NCBI GenBank assembly: GCA_034620365.1
Contig: JAQGEQ010000214.1
Coordinates: 1 to 64,000 of the forward strand
Direction of reading: 5' to 3'
DNA: 64,000 bases
Source: Pegea sp. RAD2-039
Lineage: Eukaryota > Chordata > Thaliacea > Salpida > Salpidae
Part shown: one piece after another, positions 22,880 to 36,389 of the stretch
How positions within the stretch are numbered: the stretch's first letter is position 1
Layout: every line of letters begins with the position of its first letter
The notes under the pieces: model-generated
What the model was told of the DNA's origin: nothing
Database searches by the model: none
Seen by the model: the letters and a program-made list of their open reading frames with translations, nothing else
Position numbers and translations under genes: made by a program

Positions 22880-25800
22880 CTTTTATTAGAAGCTTCTATG
22901 GAAAAACTCTTGAAACAAGAGAAATTAGCTGTCACGTTGTAGTTAGGAATCTTTTTCCAAAATTCTCAATTTTTCAATGAACTCTGCTGCTAGCTCTTTT
23001 AAACCATGTGCTGCCTTTTTTTTCTGCTAGTAATCTCTAGTTCTAGTATAAAGAAAATGAAAAAAATTAGTGCAGTGAAAATAATCTGAAATTTTTAGCC
23101 TAAACAAAATAAATTTCTTCTATATATATTCTGTGTATTACTCACGAGAAACAAGCAATAGTTATACAGATAACATTTATTTTGAAATAATATTGGTAAT
23201 AACATACTGTTAAGCAGTTATTTTTAAATTTTTAACCCTAAAGATCAAATCGAATAAATCTATTTATTAATATTTATGAAAATAAACAGAGATTATTTAT
23301 AAGTCTTTTTTAAAGTAAGATAAATGAGTTATTTATATATATTATTAGATAAAAAAATTTTCTGAATTATTTTCTACAATTTCTGCACTTAACAAATACT
23401 TTCTATATAGATTGCATAAAAACTTATCTAGATTTTGAGTTCATAGATACACATAAAAAATGAAAAAAAAATTATTTGTACCTTTTAATTTTTAGTTAAA
23501 GAATATTTTGTCAAAATATGTTTTTGATACAGTTTAAACTTTAGATATACTATTTAGACTTTCACAAATATATTTGTTTAATAGAATTATAGAGTTTAAA
23601 GCTTTATTAGAACGTTTTGAACACTTTGAACTTTGCTGTGTGTTTTATTTTTTTGTAACTTAATTAAGGTAGTTTTGTAGCTTCAGCCAAGTAATATCAT
23701 TATCAATTTATAGCTTCAATATTTTATTAATTGGAGATAATTATTTAGTTAATTTTCTAACTTCTTAGTAATTATTTTTTAAAGCTAATATTTAAAAGTA
23801 GTAAAATTTAAAGTGTAATATTTAGGTCATATTTGGTTTAAAATATTTAGTTTAAGATAAGGTTGACGGTTTTTTTGTTGTTACTTTTTGTTTTGATAAC
23901 TAGTTTTTCAAAAATCTTATTTTATATCGAATCAAAGTTTGCACTCTTAAAACCAATAAAGTCTTTTGGGTTTTTGTCTTTTTATCTTAAATATTGTGAC
24001 CAGTTTGGTTTTCATGCCTTTATTAATTCACAATAAAAGAAAGCTCTTTCTTCAATATGTGTTTGAAAATTTATTCTTCTCGAATAATTGTTAAATCAGC
24101 TGTTGACCCACAAACGTTACACTCAACGATTTGGTAGATGGATTTATTTTCTTAATATAGGTTAAATCGTTCTACTTGAAAAATATTATACATTCACATA
24201 CCAAAATAATTTGTAATACTTTTAAACTATTTTGTGAAATGACATTAAACGCGAAAAAACATCTTCTTTATACTAAAATTTGGTTTATAATCTTCAGGTA
24301 GTTTTAAGTTTTTAGTTATCTTTATTGTGATAACATTCATGTATAACATTTAAAGCTGTTAATACAAAAGTAAAACTAAAGCAGTTTTTACTTCAATAAC
24401 TTTTTGTTGCAGTAATAAGAAAATCGTTTTAGGGCAATTGTAACAAAGAAACAAAATCACGTCCATCAAATTATCTCGTTTCTGTTTCTTAGATAAGAAG
24501 GTATTTAGTAGTTTAAAGAAATTTAAAAAGAAATTAAAAAAAAGAAAAAATGTTACTTTCAAACAACATGAATCAATCTTGAAGTTTATTCCAAATAATT
24601 AGAAGTCATAAACTAATTTATAAGTTTAAAAAATTTCACTGAAGAAGCTGTTTGCTGAAATAAATATGTTTAAAGAAATGAGGTATTAATTGAAATTGAT
24701 AAAATTATCATTCGTAAAATCTATATCCTCAGATCAATGTTATGATTCAGAAGAATTATTTTTGAAAAATTTGATGGAATGATGATTTAAAACAAAGATG
24801 TTTTGTCCGATTTATATAGCAAGATTAGTCTGAAAAAACTTCTTTTAGTTCTTTTATAAAGCACAAATAAAATTGCACAACAATGGAAAGTAGAAAAAAC
24901 AACAAAAGTGGAGACTGAATGAACTGATATAACCCTGAACCAAAAGGTTAAGAGATTTAACAAGATCAAAATCTTGATAGCTTCGAAATTGTGTATACAA
25001 CCCTCGTATAGTCTAGACTATCGTTTTTTAACTCGTTTTTAATGTATCTCTTTTATCTATGACTAAATTTTCTAACTTTTTAAGTGAAATAGAAAAATGT
25101 TTGATCAAAATATTGATTGAAACAAATAAAAGAAAAATATTTTCTTAAACAGTTTATTCTTATGAGAAGTTTTTAATCTAAATGTATTCAGGCATCAAAT
25201 TATGTGGTGAGTTTAAGTGATTAAGACGCAGTTACTTGAAAGCTTTGCATCAATTAGTTTGCTTCAAAGGCTAATCATTTGACTACATGATTATAGCATT
25301 TAGTTTTATGTATTTTTTACAAGTTTTATGTGATTATAATAGAAAATATCAACATATAGAATAATTAAACTTTTTGAAATCTACTAAAAACGATAGTTAG
25401 TTGAAATTCTAACAACAAATTTAAAAATTTTTTCATGATTTCAGAAATTCCTTTTCGGGATACTAATGTTGACTTCTTTTTATCTTTACTAAATTATTCT
25501 TTAAAGAAAGCTCAGAAAAACCATTAAACGATCTTAATATATAGCGGAAACAGGATCAATTATTAATAATTGATTCATGATCAGCAATTTATCCGACAAA
25601 TCAATTCACCGATCAAATTTGTTTATTTTGGTTTAAACGATAAAGTTTCATGGAATCAGCTTTCTTGGTGGCCAACAATTAGTGTTGTTTCAAATTATTT
25701 TTCTATCATTTTTTGTGAATAGCTTTTTTTTATATTATACATCTTTAAAATATTGAATCAAATCAATATAATAAACTTGACAGATAACTTAATTAATTGT

Positions 25801-28637
25801 TAGAAAAACGCTTTATAAAAGTTTCAATGAATTGCTTACTGTGCAAACAATTAAATTAAGATTCTATCAAAAAATAACTTTTCAGTTTCTTATCATACAA
25901 GTTTATATATTTGTTACATTTTCAGTGGTTTTTGTTAGAGGTATCAACTTTGTTTATGCTTTGATTAGTTTAATAGTAAACATCATTCTTTATTTGAACA
26001 TTCTTTTAACTTTTAGCAATTGTAAATTTAATTATTTTTAAACTTCGACTAATAAAAAAATTAAGAGAAATTAATTTTTTTAATTTCTTTTTTGCCACAA
26101 TCTTTTAATAATGATTTCTTTATAATAAAATTAACTTGATGTAATTCTATGTTAAAGTAAGTGTTCTAAAAACACTAATAATAAGTTTTTCAAACTTTGA
26201 GTTCATCGAATTAACTTAAAAATTGCTTCTTGTTCAGATTGCCTCAAGCTAGAAGTTTGAGTAAAGTTGCAACTTTAGTCATTTTTTGTTAAGTTTTTAC
26301 GGTGTATAAGACTCAACGATAAGTTTTCTAAATTTTCTTTGTATCTTAAGATGGATTAATGTATGCTGGGAGATTTCTAAATGAGAAAAAAGTATTTTAA
26401 ACAATCAAAGAATTTTATAATTTAAACACAAAGTTTTTGTTTAAAAACTTTTAAATTATTTGATTTTTAAAAGTTATAAAAATATATTTGGTAACACTTA
26501 ATAGGTTTCTGACTGTATAAATAATTATTTTTTGATAGTGGAAAAAATTGTTTGCTTATTCTAATTATGAGAAAAATTAAACAGTATTTTCAGGTAATTT
26601 TGAAATAATTGCATCTAAATAATAATAAAAACTGTTAAAATATCAAAAAACATTGTTTCAATAAACTTTTTTAGCTTTTAAAATATTTTTTATATAAAAA
26701 GTTTTAAGTCTTTATTTTTATACTGGAAGTTTAACTTTTTTAAATTTTTTAACTTATTTGAGTAAAAATTATAAATATTTATACTGTGGAAGCTATGATA
26801 CATCTTTAACATTTCCTAGTTAAATTAAAGCAGTTTTTTGATATTATTTTTACAAAAAACGTCAAAGTCGGTATAAAAAGTCAGTAAACGAAATAGTGAC
26901 TATATTAGTTGAATTCTGTTATTTCAAATTTGAAACATTTTTCTTCAACTGTTTCATCAAAAGAATTAAATTTAAAATTTAATTTAAAAAAAAGTTTAAA
27001 TTTTCAGTTTCAAAATATATAGATGTTTTTGACTAAATCATTTTTATTAAAGATGATAATTGAGTTTTTTATATATTTTAATAATAAGTTGATATAAATT
27101 ATCTAAATAAATGGTTTTGATACAAAATTATTATGGCGGAAACATTCAGAAAATATAAAAATCAAGATTTCATTGACGGTGAAAAGCGGCAAAAGTTTTT
27201 TTGTGACTCACAATTGAGTAGAATATGATGAAGTGAACAAACATTTAAAGTACAAAGTAAAGCTTCAAACCGAAGTTATTTGATTATCTAAATCTCTACC
27301 ATTAACATCTTAAGTGAATGATCTCATAGCATTTCGACAAGATAACCCGCTTTGATTTGGAAAAGTAAAAGTTCAACAGACATTTAAGGAAGTGATGATG
27401 GCTACAATTATTTCCAACTTTTTACTTGTTAATGACAATTTATCAACAAAGTAGTAAACTATATAGGTGGCCATTTAATCAATTACTACAAAATAATTTT
27501 GATTCATGATTTTTGAATCTCTTTTAAACTTTAAACCGCTTGTAAGACTTATAAGTCACGTGTTTCAGTAAACCTTTAATTTTAATTTGAGTAAACATTT
27601 TCGTTTCCTCTAACAACTCAAAATATAAATCAATTTAAGATTTCATTATTACAATCTGCAAACACTTCCTCATCTTAATTTGATAAATGCTAATAACTGT
27701 TGCTGATTCAAATGACATCAAAACTAATCGACTAAAAACTGCTCGAGTCTTTGACATGATATCAAAATTCAAACGACAAAATTTGTTTTTATAATCAAGC
27801 TCTACATTTGATTTCAAATAATTTGGTTAGTTAATTAATCTAAGCATTATTCAGTTTACTAAATCTCTAAATTTTAATGAATTTAAAGCTAAAAGATTTT
27901 TAATATACTCACATAAGTGATAAACTTATTTTATGATATTTTTATTTGGATTTATATGAATCAATAAACAGTTCTTATTATTTAGTATTGTACATCCTAA
28001 ATTATATGTTACAGATTTTACAATTCATTACTCAATTAAAGCCGCACGATATATCATTATAACAAGTTTCTTATGAAAACTATTCTATACACTTTATGGT
28101 AGTCTCATTTATAATTCAGTTCTAATAAATATTAAGAATAGTTTAAAAGACATTTTTATCTTGAAATTTAACAAATCATTTTAATACAAAATATTCATTT
28201 ACAAGTTATTAAAGGGGTTTGTTATGCATAAATGTTTAGATAAATTTCTTTGTACATATTTCAAAAAGATTTATTAAAAATATAATTTTCTTAACACAAT
28301 ATTACTTTCAAAGTAAAAAGCAAAATTAAAGTTCGAGATTATTTTATATAGTGTTTTTTATATAAAAAATATTTGTTATTTACAAATTGAAGATAAACAA
28401 AAATGAGATTTGAACTTTTTATGTAATCACTGAAAAATTGTTGGACTAAAAAAGAGCTTTTTAGTGTTAAGCACTAAATGGTAAAGTCTAAGATTATGTG
28501 TTAGGCCTTTGATAAGTTATAAAAAGAAGTTTAATTGAAACCATATACTGTCACGTATTAAATATTACAAAAAAGTCAATAAACTATAAAAAAAATCTGC
28601 AAAAAATTGTTTAAATCAGTGAATAAGCTTTTTGAAT
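22880..28637. other. AT-rich intergenic DNA, no gene seen
   Basis: About 5.8 kb with stops in all frames. Open frames at 24359-24562 (-), 24787-24969 (-), 25832-26041 (+) and 27635-27817 (-) are Phe/Leu/Ile-rich chance frames. A short ATG frame at 27133 (MAETFRKYKNQDFIDGEKRQ) ends after about 30 codons and has no support. Confidence 0.5.
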
Positions 28638-31600
28638 TCAAGCAGCGCCATTGACAGCAGGACTTGGTCCTATAATGGGCAGAGGACTTCCACCGTTTTC
28701 AACGTAGTCTTCAACTTTTTCACCTCCCTTTTTATCACCATTTTCATTACATCTGAAAAGTAAAATTCATTTAGAGTTAAATTACAAATTTGTTATTCTC
28801 AAAACATTTTTTTTATTAAAGTATAATAAATTTGAATTACATTTAATTGGTACTTAAGCCTCCTCTCTTGAAAACCTTTAATGAATTGAGTTTATTTATA
28901 ATAATTGTTTTATTAATAAATCGATAAAATTTCAGAGATATTTAATGAAGGTACAATACTTAAAAGTTTTGTTCCTCGAAAACAATTAAAACTTTCATTT
29001 AATGTTTTGTAATTGATGGTTTATCAATGTAAATGTTTTTTTAGCTCCCGTTTAACTTACTCTTCCGTCGAAGAAACTTTCCTCTTCTTTCTCCAACCAA
29101 TAATTTCTTGAAGCTTTCCTCGATAATGAAGGTAGTAAACACCAGCACCGGTTCCTGCTAACATCAAAATCAAAACTGCTACAATGACAGGAGTGCTTCC
29201 TACAAATGACATCAACTAATAAACAAGTTCAGATATACACCATAAAAATACCTGATGGATAGGTAAAAGGAATAGGCTTGTCGCGATCAGGGTTACCTTT
29301 GATAGAAATAGATATTGGTTAATTGACTAAAATATATCAGATGATACTGACGGCATAGAGCTCCTTCGTAGCAAGTGTCTGGTGGTTTACATTCTGAACA
29401 TCTTGGACCCTCTTTATATGCTAATTTTCCTTCCACATTTCCGCTGTTAAAGTTTTGATAAATCAGTTATAAAACTCGAATAATGATCGAAATATGTTTG
29501 AATATTTAAGAAACAAACCCAGGTGCATATTGACAGACAAAATACATCAAGTCCTCCCTTCCGGGCAGGTTTTTCATGGTTGGACAAAGGTACCAAGCAC
29601 AGCCAATCTTATAAGTCTTTGCCCAAACAACCTTTTTGAAGAAAACAAAACAAATGATATTAAAATATTTTGAAGGATTTTTTTGCAGGGAACGTATAAA
29701 GAAGAAATTTGGCGTCTAAATACAACAGCAAGGAAACTTTCAAGCTGTAAACTAGAAAAACGAACAATTTACAATAAAAGTATCTGAACAGATTCAAGTT
29801 TTACTGAAAAATTGGCCGTTAAAAATGTTTATTCAAAATATTGTTAATCTTTAAAAGCTATTCGTTCTATAAGTACTGCTCATGCTAAAAGCTTATTTTT
29901 AAATGAGTAATGACATAATACAAAGAGCTTTTTAGGTGCTTTCTAATAGGTTTGTCAAATAATTAACTTATTATTAGTCTTAGATTCTTACAAAGTGCTT
30001 CACATACCAAAAACATTGTGAAGGCCTATTAAAAAGTGATGGACAAGCTCGAACGCGTGCACTAAATCAACCTTTAGTTCAATTCTGTTTGCTTTCTGAG
30101 CCTCTTGCACAGGATTAAGAATGTAAAGAAGCTATAAGAGTACTTAGCATTGAGGTATTCAGCTTCTTTCTATACTCTTGTTCCACCTTTCATCATGAAA
30201 ACTTGTTAAAGCTAAAACTTCCTTCTATTTGGATTATATGACAACAACTTATTAGTGAGTCAAAAGCTTATACAAACTGGTTGACAACACGAACATAGGT
30301 TTACTGATCAGTTTATTAAATCTAAAATGAAACTTGTTGAATAATTCATAATAGAGAAATGTTGTTTGGATTAAACATAGATTTAGTAAAATAACAAGCA
30401 CTGATGTAGATAAGTTAGTTTGAAAACAACCTCAAAAAGTATTTTTTTGTTCCACCGAAATTAGACTGAAATGTACAACTTTTCAAAACTGTTTTTCTAA
30501 TTGTAGATAACAGATTGCAAGCGAAACTTTGTTAATTAAAATATCAAAATACAGTTTAAAGTCGCATTCAAATATTCGCAAATTAAAATCTAAATATGTT
30601 TCAAAAAAACTTAAGGAAATTGTTTACCAAATGCAAAAAAAAAACGTTAATTAACAACTATTGAAAATATAAATTTGAAACCAGATTTACTTGAGTGTAA
30701 TGTCCGCACAATTTTCCTGGTACACATGTTTGGTTGTAATACTCGTAATCTACATATTCATCATACCACTTCATGATGGCATTGACTGGATCAAACTCCA
30801 TGGCCAATTGACCACCTCCCATCCATAGATTTTCACCGTTATCAAACTACAATAAGAAATTTCTTCAAATTCTTCACGCTGTTTACAAACACAAGTTTCT
30901 GTGTATGTATGGTATTGCCAGATACAATTCAGAAATCACAAAATATAATAATTTTTTATTATCATTTTACTTACTTTTAAAACTGGAGTTTTTCTTTCAA
31001 CTTTGGGACTGTGTTCCCATCTACATTTATACGAATATAAAAGTGAAGTATAAGCCAAACCCTCATCCCAGGTCTGCGCAAAAAACATTAATTTAATTTT
31101 CTAGGATCTGCTTGATTAGGTTGTAGTCACCATATATCTCATGTCTGCAGGGATTGGCTCTTCACCTTCGTCTCCTATAGTTGCCCTTAACTCATTGTGT
31201 TTATCCACAATTAATTGAGCTTCGTCTTTGTTTGGAAGTAAATCTCTTTTCTGTCTATTAGTTCAAATTATATTTGAATCAGTCGAATAGAAACTAAACT
31301 ATGAATAGCATCTGAAAGTTGAACTTTAAATATATTTCAGTAAAGTATGGTGTCTTTGAAAGTTGATAGTACAATACACTCTCTCAATGATAATTAAGCT
31401 TAGAAGCTTACTAACATATGAAGTAGTTGGTTATATAAAGTTAATTAAACTGAAGTATTTGTTTTACAAATTACTAAAACAGTCATTGAAATAATCAATC
31501 AATTAAATCTTATTTGATTCAATTTCTTTAATATTTTTGCAGACAAACTTAAGGCTTTAATCGAAAATTATTCGAAAACTAAACAACTTTGCATGGAGTA

Positions 31601-33137
31601 TTATCAAGTTGAAATACCACTAAAATTCTCACTAAATGTCCAACAGTTATTTTTACGCTAAATGAAAATGCTTTTTAAGTCACACTTGCCTAAAACTTCT
31701 ATTTTTGTGAAGATAGAAATTATTTCAGTGAAATTATTATTTGATAAATTTTTTAATCGATTATTCAATCTTAAGAAACGTCAGAATAAATCTGGTTTGA
31801 ACTTGTAAGTGTGAAACTACAAGAATAAAAAATAAGGATTTTTTCAATTGTAGCATAATCTATTTGTTTTGATGAAGTTGAAGCAGATATTTAAGACTTA
31901 GTTTGTGCTTTAGTAGTTGTAAAAGCTCTTAAAATGCCACAGTAAAACCACATTTTCTGGATCTAGTACATTTTCAGATCTTATTTCCTTCTGCTTTTAT
32001 CAATATTCACAAACCACATAAAACATATTTTTACTTATGGCTTTAACTGCTCGTATTATTTTTATATCAGATATGCTAAACTGTGATACTTAAGACCTTT
32101 TTATTTTCTTTACGATCATTTTGTTTTGTTCGCTGTAAGAGCTGTAGAATTTGTCACTTGCAGCCACGAGTTGGATAAAATATAAAATAGATAGGGGCAT
32201 TAGCGTCAAATGTTCTTATGCAAGAAACAACTTTAATATTGGTTAAAAAAATAAAGTTGATATTATCATTTATTTACTTCAATAAATCATTTATATCATT
32301 ATTAAGTTAACTTGCTAGTAACTTATTGAAATACTTTTACAATGAACTTTTACAAACGTTAAAAGCTTTGCAAGTTCTTATCAAATGGTTCAGATATCTT
32401 TTAGCTAAAATTGAATGAATAAAATAAATATTTAGAAAGTAGAATAAAAGATTTTTCTTCTTAAACAAACTTATTTCATTTATTATGTACAAAATATTCC
32501 AAAGACATTTTTTCGTAATATTTCTAAATAATAAAATTATTTCAAAAATATTTTTTATCCTTTTGTAACTCTTAAATCTAAATTCGTCAAAATAATTTAA
32601 AAAAAGTGTTATCATTCGATAACTTTTATCTGAAATTTGTTCATTTCAATGAAGATCAGAACAAAAATGATTGTTGTTCAACTCTTCTCTTCATGTTTTT
32701 AGAATTAATTGATTTTGTAAAAAAAAATTTTTTTTCCAAAATCGAAATAAAAATTAAAACTAAAAGCTTTCAAAAAATATATAGAAATATTGTGTGACTA
32801 GTTTCTTAGTATTTACAGATAAATATCTTTAAATAATTAAATTAATTCAGTAATAAATGTCTTATAAACTTTAATATCAAAACTATTATCAAACACTTAA
32901 CCATAAAAATATAATTTTTTCTTAAAAACCAAATTATTTGTAGAAATTGAAATCTTTGATAAGTTTGCATCAATAAACAAGTTTATAAAACTTACAAACT
33001 AACCTTGCCAGTGTTCGAACTTCTTCTGTCATATAATAAGGAATCGAACTTTCGACGCATAACAACAGATTTAAACTGATTAGAAAGAAGAATTTTACTT
33101 TCCAGTAGCAAATAGAGAAGCCAGGCTTTGACATCAT
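28638..33137 (-). CDS. CAP-superfamily (CRISP/GLIPR1-like) single-pass membrane protein
   Basis: Nine exons in transcription order: 33004-33137, 31131-31254, 31002-31073, 30691-30846, 29519-29631, 29352-29443, 29252-29296, 29061-29199, 28638-28752; 329 residues, all junctions in phase. Signal peptide in exon 1 (FFFLISLNLLLCVES). CAP domain about 52-200: IVDKHNELRA, MTWDEGLA, HS, GENLW, WYDE, then both CRISP signatures (GHYTQVVWAKTYKIGC and YFVCQYAPGGN). The cavity tetrad is intact: H107, E115, E140, H159. A short Cys-rich segment (CSECKPPDTCYEGALC) follows, then a transmembrane helix about 249-272 (TPVIVAVLILMLAGTGAGV) and a 57-residue cytoplasmic tail with a basic start and acidic middle. 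So it is a type I membrane protein, like vertebrate GLIPR1, rather than a secreted venom-allergen type. A TTTCAG acceptor lies 18 nt before the ATG. Intron 1 carries a LINE tail relic. Confidence 0.92.
32095..32185 (+). mobile_element. LINE 3'-end relic inside an intron
   Basis: The block CGCTGTAAGAGCTGTAGAAT followed by TTGCAGCCACGAGTTGGATAAA matches the 3' terminus of the LINE copies at 34.0-34.7, 50.0-50.3 and 57.5-58.0 kb. Antisense to the CAP gene, in its first intron. Coding sequence upstream of it is not recognisable. Confidence 0.55.
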
Positions 33138-33466
33138 TCTATGTTCGACCTTCTGCTGAAATTAAAAGAGACTTGAAACAAGATGTTCTATTAGTAACTT
33201 TGCGTCGAAATGTTTGTTCTTTTAACCACTTATATTCGGTGACTTTGAAGAAAACTATTCTGGCAATAATAAGACAGAAAGGAAAAAGTTTTAAAATAAT
33301 CTCTACTCTTTGTTTATGATTTCCACTTTTCAGGCTTTCAAGAGCTTGTACCATCTTCACAAAAGCAAAGTTCCTAGCCGAACAAGCAAAAATAAGCCGA
33401 GCTGCGACAAATTTATTTTTATACAAGCGCTGTTCAAAAAGATTTTGCGCGAACGATAGACCTGAT

Positions 33467-33478
33467 TGCGCATGCGCG
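33467..33478. promoter_or_regulatory. NRF-1-like palindrome in a CpG-rich promoter patch
   Basis: TGCGCATGCGCG matches the NRF-1 consensus (YGCGCAYGCGCR). It sits in a GC/CpG-rich island (about 33360-33640) upstream of the minus-strand CAP gene, with TGACGTAT just beyond (33488). A second copy of the palindrome (TGCGCATGCGCT) is at 35236-35247. Function is inferred from the motif only; a plus-strand ATG at 33507 with a consensus donor at 33555 suggests the patch might be bidirectional. Confidence 0.4.
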
Positions 33479-33972
33479 CGTGCGTTATGACGTATGCACA
33501 CTCACGATGAGTTTTGCGGTGATACTGAAGCAAGTGATTGCTATTGTTTCAACTGTGAGTGAACGTGCATTATTGCAGACACACGACAGTCATAAACTTT
33601 GAGTACGACCATCAACAGCTCTTGAAACTCATAATGAACGCTACTACGAAAAGTACTAAACAATTTCTCTTTCATTTAGGCTTACAGTAAAAAGCTATTC
33701 TACTGAGAGATGATTATCAGTTGACACTACATTGAGAACAATTAATATCTCAAGAAGTCTTACCAACATCCATCAATCAATATGAAAGTTAATAAGATAT
33801 CTAAAAATTTGCTTATAGAATAATTATAAAACATTTTTAATAACTTATTACAAAAAACTATTTGCTTCTAGTTTATTCAACTTTTGATGTTTGAGTGTAT
33901 AATAACCTCAAGTCAAATTATTTGAAGTATAATGTCTTTGTTGAGTCTTATTAATGATGTTATGTGTCTTAG

Positions 33973-34690
33973 ATGTCTTTTGGTCTTGGCTATTGTAATC
34001 ACAACTATACATTAGATATAAATACTTTTAATTATCATTCGTTGCCTTTAAACTATTATATATTTTTTGAACTTGTGCTACTATTTAAAGTTAATGATGG
34101 TTTCTGTCATCTTAACTTCAATAATTTCTTTAAAGATCGCAATCTCTCATACGTCCTCAGAGGTTGATCATTCAAAACTAAACTACTCAACTGCTTTAAT
34201 AACAGCCAGTGAAGTAACAGCTTTTCAATAGGGTCACAATGGTTCGGAAGTCTCTTCCTGATTCCATCACTTCATCAAATCTATTACATCTTTAAAATTT
34301 TGTTTTAAAAACAAGATTTAAGTAGTTTTCTTATCAAGTGATATGTAACATTCACTTTCTTCTTCTATTTTGTCATATCAAATTTTTAATTCATATTTCA
34401 TTATGTCACTGCAGTGTTTATATTCTTTATATTTAAGCTTTAATTTGCTATACACAAGACCTTCCAATTACCTCTTTACTCATACTTCGGCATAAAAATA
34501 AAGTTAAAATTAAATTAGTTGTTTCAATTTTATATGTATTAATCTTAAATTGTAAAGTACTATTAACAACCTTAAATTGCAATAGAGAAGACCTTTCAAT
34601 TATCTCTTTGCTCGTAATATTTGGTTTTTATTCGTTATAAGAGCTAGAGAGAATTTGTAATTCTCAGTCACGCGTTGAATAAATAAATAT
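33973..34690 (+). mobile_element. 3' end of a non-LTR retrotransposon (LINE), ORF2 C-terminus plus 3' UTR
   Basis: The frame around 34040-34170 reads FELVLLFKVNDGFCHLNFNN, the familiar ORF2 C-terminal pattern (DLxxxYKxxNGLxxLxFxxFF), and a shifted frame at 34236-34305 reads SLPDSITSSNLLHLFKIL, the typical WNSLP...FKxxL end. The 3' UTR (34306-34690) holds an internally repeated block (AAGACCTTTCAATTATCTCT and a variant about 110 bp earlier) and ends GTCACGCGTTGAATAAATAAA. The UTR recurs in inverse orientation at 50030-50265. 5'-truncated and dead. Confidence 0.75.
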
Positions 34691-35299
34691 CTTAAATGAA
34701 GATCTGCTTGAACCTACTTTTTCAGGACAGACAGCAATAAGTTGCCCGAAAATGTAATATTTTAAAAATTGCTAGGTAATGTCTTTATTCGATTAAATTG
34801 CGAAACTAAGGTCTTGAAATACAAAAAAAGAATAAAAATTCGACTATTTTTAATCAATCAAAATTTTAACTTTGATGTTGATTAGGTTTGGCATTTACTA
34901 AAACCTTTTATCATTGCTTTTATCAAGCATCAATTTGGTTCTTCTGCTAAAAGATTGTATTTGTGATGAGGTTACTGAGCATAAGACTTGAGTAGCAATT
35001 ATCATTTTGCTTCCCAACGCTGCGTAGATAGTAAATATCATATTCTTGACAGGAGCGTTTAAAACAAGTAGTTCTTAGCATCATCCTGGCCATAAAACTG
35101 ACACCTTAGTGACGTTTCTTACTTCATTGTAGAGACATCTACTACCTGCAAGGCAAGCTTCACTAATTCATCCAGCTGCGCTCCTTTTTCTATCGCTGAG
35201 GAATTTGATGTAGCCTCATATAGCTCCTTCCTGCCTGCGCATGCGCTTTGATTATAGTGAAAAACAGAGTACGCTAAACTACCTCACTCTTGATATTTA

Positions 35300-35560
35300 G
35301 TTACACAACCAAGTGAACTCCTCAACAGACTTTCCTATATAAGCTGCAAACCAAGGCTGATTGAACACATCTATTTTTTCAAACATTCAGGTTTCTTTCC
35401 GATTTGAGTTTTCTGTCTAACTCTCATAACTTTTGCCGCACTAAAAGCAACCACAGAGCTACGGACTTACTCATAGATATTTTCAAAACACATTCGTGTC
35501 AGTGATTTCTCATCAGTGTGAATTCTTTTATGATCTAAAAGGTAGTTTTCAGCCTTTTAC
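35300..35560 (-). pseudogene. Relic of a C2H2 zinc-finger gene
   Basis: On the minus strand at about 35495-35545 the frame reads LDHKRIHTDEKSLTRMC, a clear match to the C2H2 finger end plus linker (HxxxHTGEKPxxC). Further along the same strand, about 35400-35425, TQIGKKPEC looks like a second decayed linker. Frames are interrupted between them and no intact finger remains, so this is a degenerate fragment or processed remnant. Confidence 0.5.
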
Positions 35561-36389
35561 AAAACAATACTTCAAAGAATAGATACTTCATTCTATTTAA
35601 ATCAAATATAATCAAGAAGAGTATGAATAAAGTTCAGCTGCTTCGATTACTGATGGATTCAGAAATTATTCAAATATTTAGAATAATATTTTGTTGATTA
35701 ACGTTTTAAGACAATTATCTCTATTTATTTTAGCTTTATTTTGAAATACTTTAGTAAAACGCCAATTTGTTTTAAAGAAGAATTCGTATAACTAAAGAAT
35801 TTGAAAAAAGCAATTGAATATTTCAGTGAAAATAAAGAAACCTTTATTTGAATTATCTGATTCATAAAATGGTTTTATTGAGTATTTCATCTCCAATTCA
35901 ATTGAATACAGTAAATTTAACTTATTAAAGAGTAAAATCTAAAATCCTCTATATCTATAATCTTCGAAAACAACAATTTGTTTTTCTAAATATAGAGACA
36001 AAAGTTGATTTGACCTTTCTAGCAAAGTATTATTGAAAAAAGCTTTTAGCGCAACAAATAGGTTTATACATCGAACACTTTGTGTGATGAAGAACTGGTG
36101 GAAAGAAACTCAGATGTACGTAGACACTGGTAACCATCGAAGGTTCTAAAAGAGTTTCATGTCTTTAAGAAGTTTCACCCAACCATCTCGAATGTGGAGA
36201 AGCTGCTATTATTGATTAAATACCTCGAGAGTTGTGGAAATATATAACCAAGTAAATAAAATAAACTAAAACCTACATAAGTTGATGCTTTTTGGGAGTA
36301 AATTATAAATTATCTAAAAACCCTTTATAAAAGAAAATGGAATGAATCTCCAACCACATCTTCTCTTCTCTTGACTGCATACAAATTCG

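Noticed and set aside
27121-27240. Short ATG frame beginning MAETFRKYKNQ as a gene start
   Set aside because: Ends in two stops after about 30 codons, with no donor in frame and no homology.
33139-33501. 120-codon minus-strand open frame overlapping exon 1 of the CAP gene
   Set aside because: It is in a different frame from the signal peptide, has no domain, and ends before the CAP exons; the overlapping frame with signal peptide joins in phase to the CAP domain.
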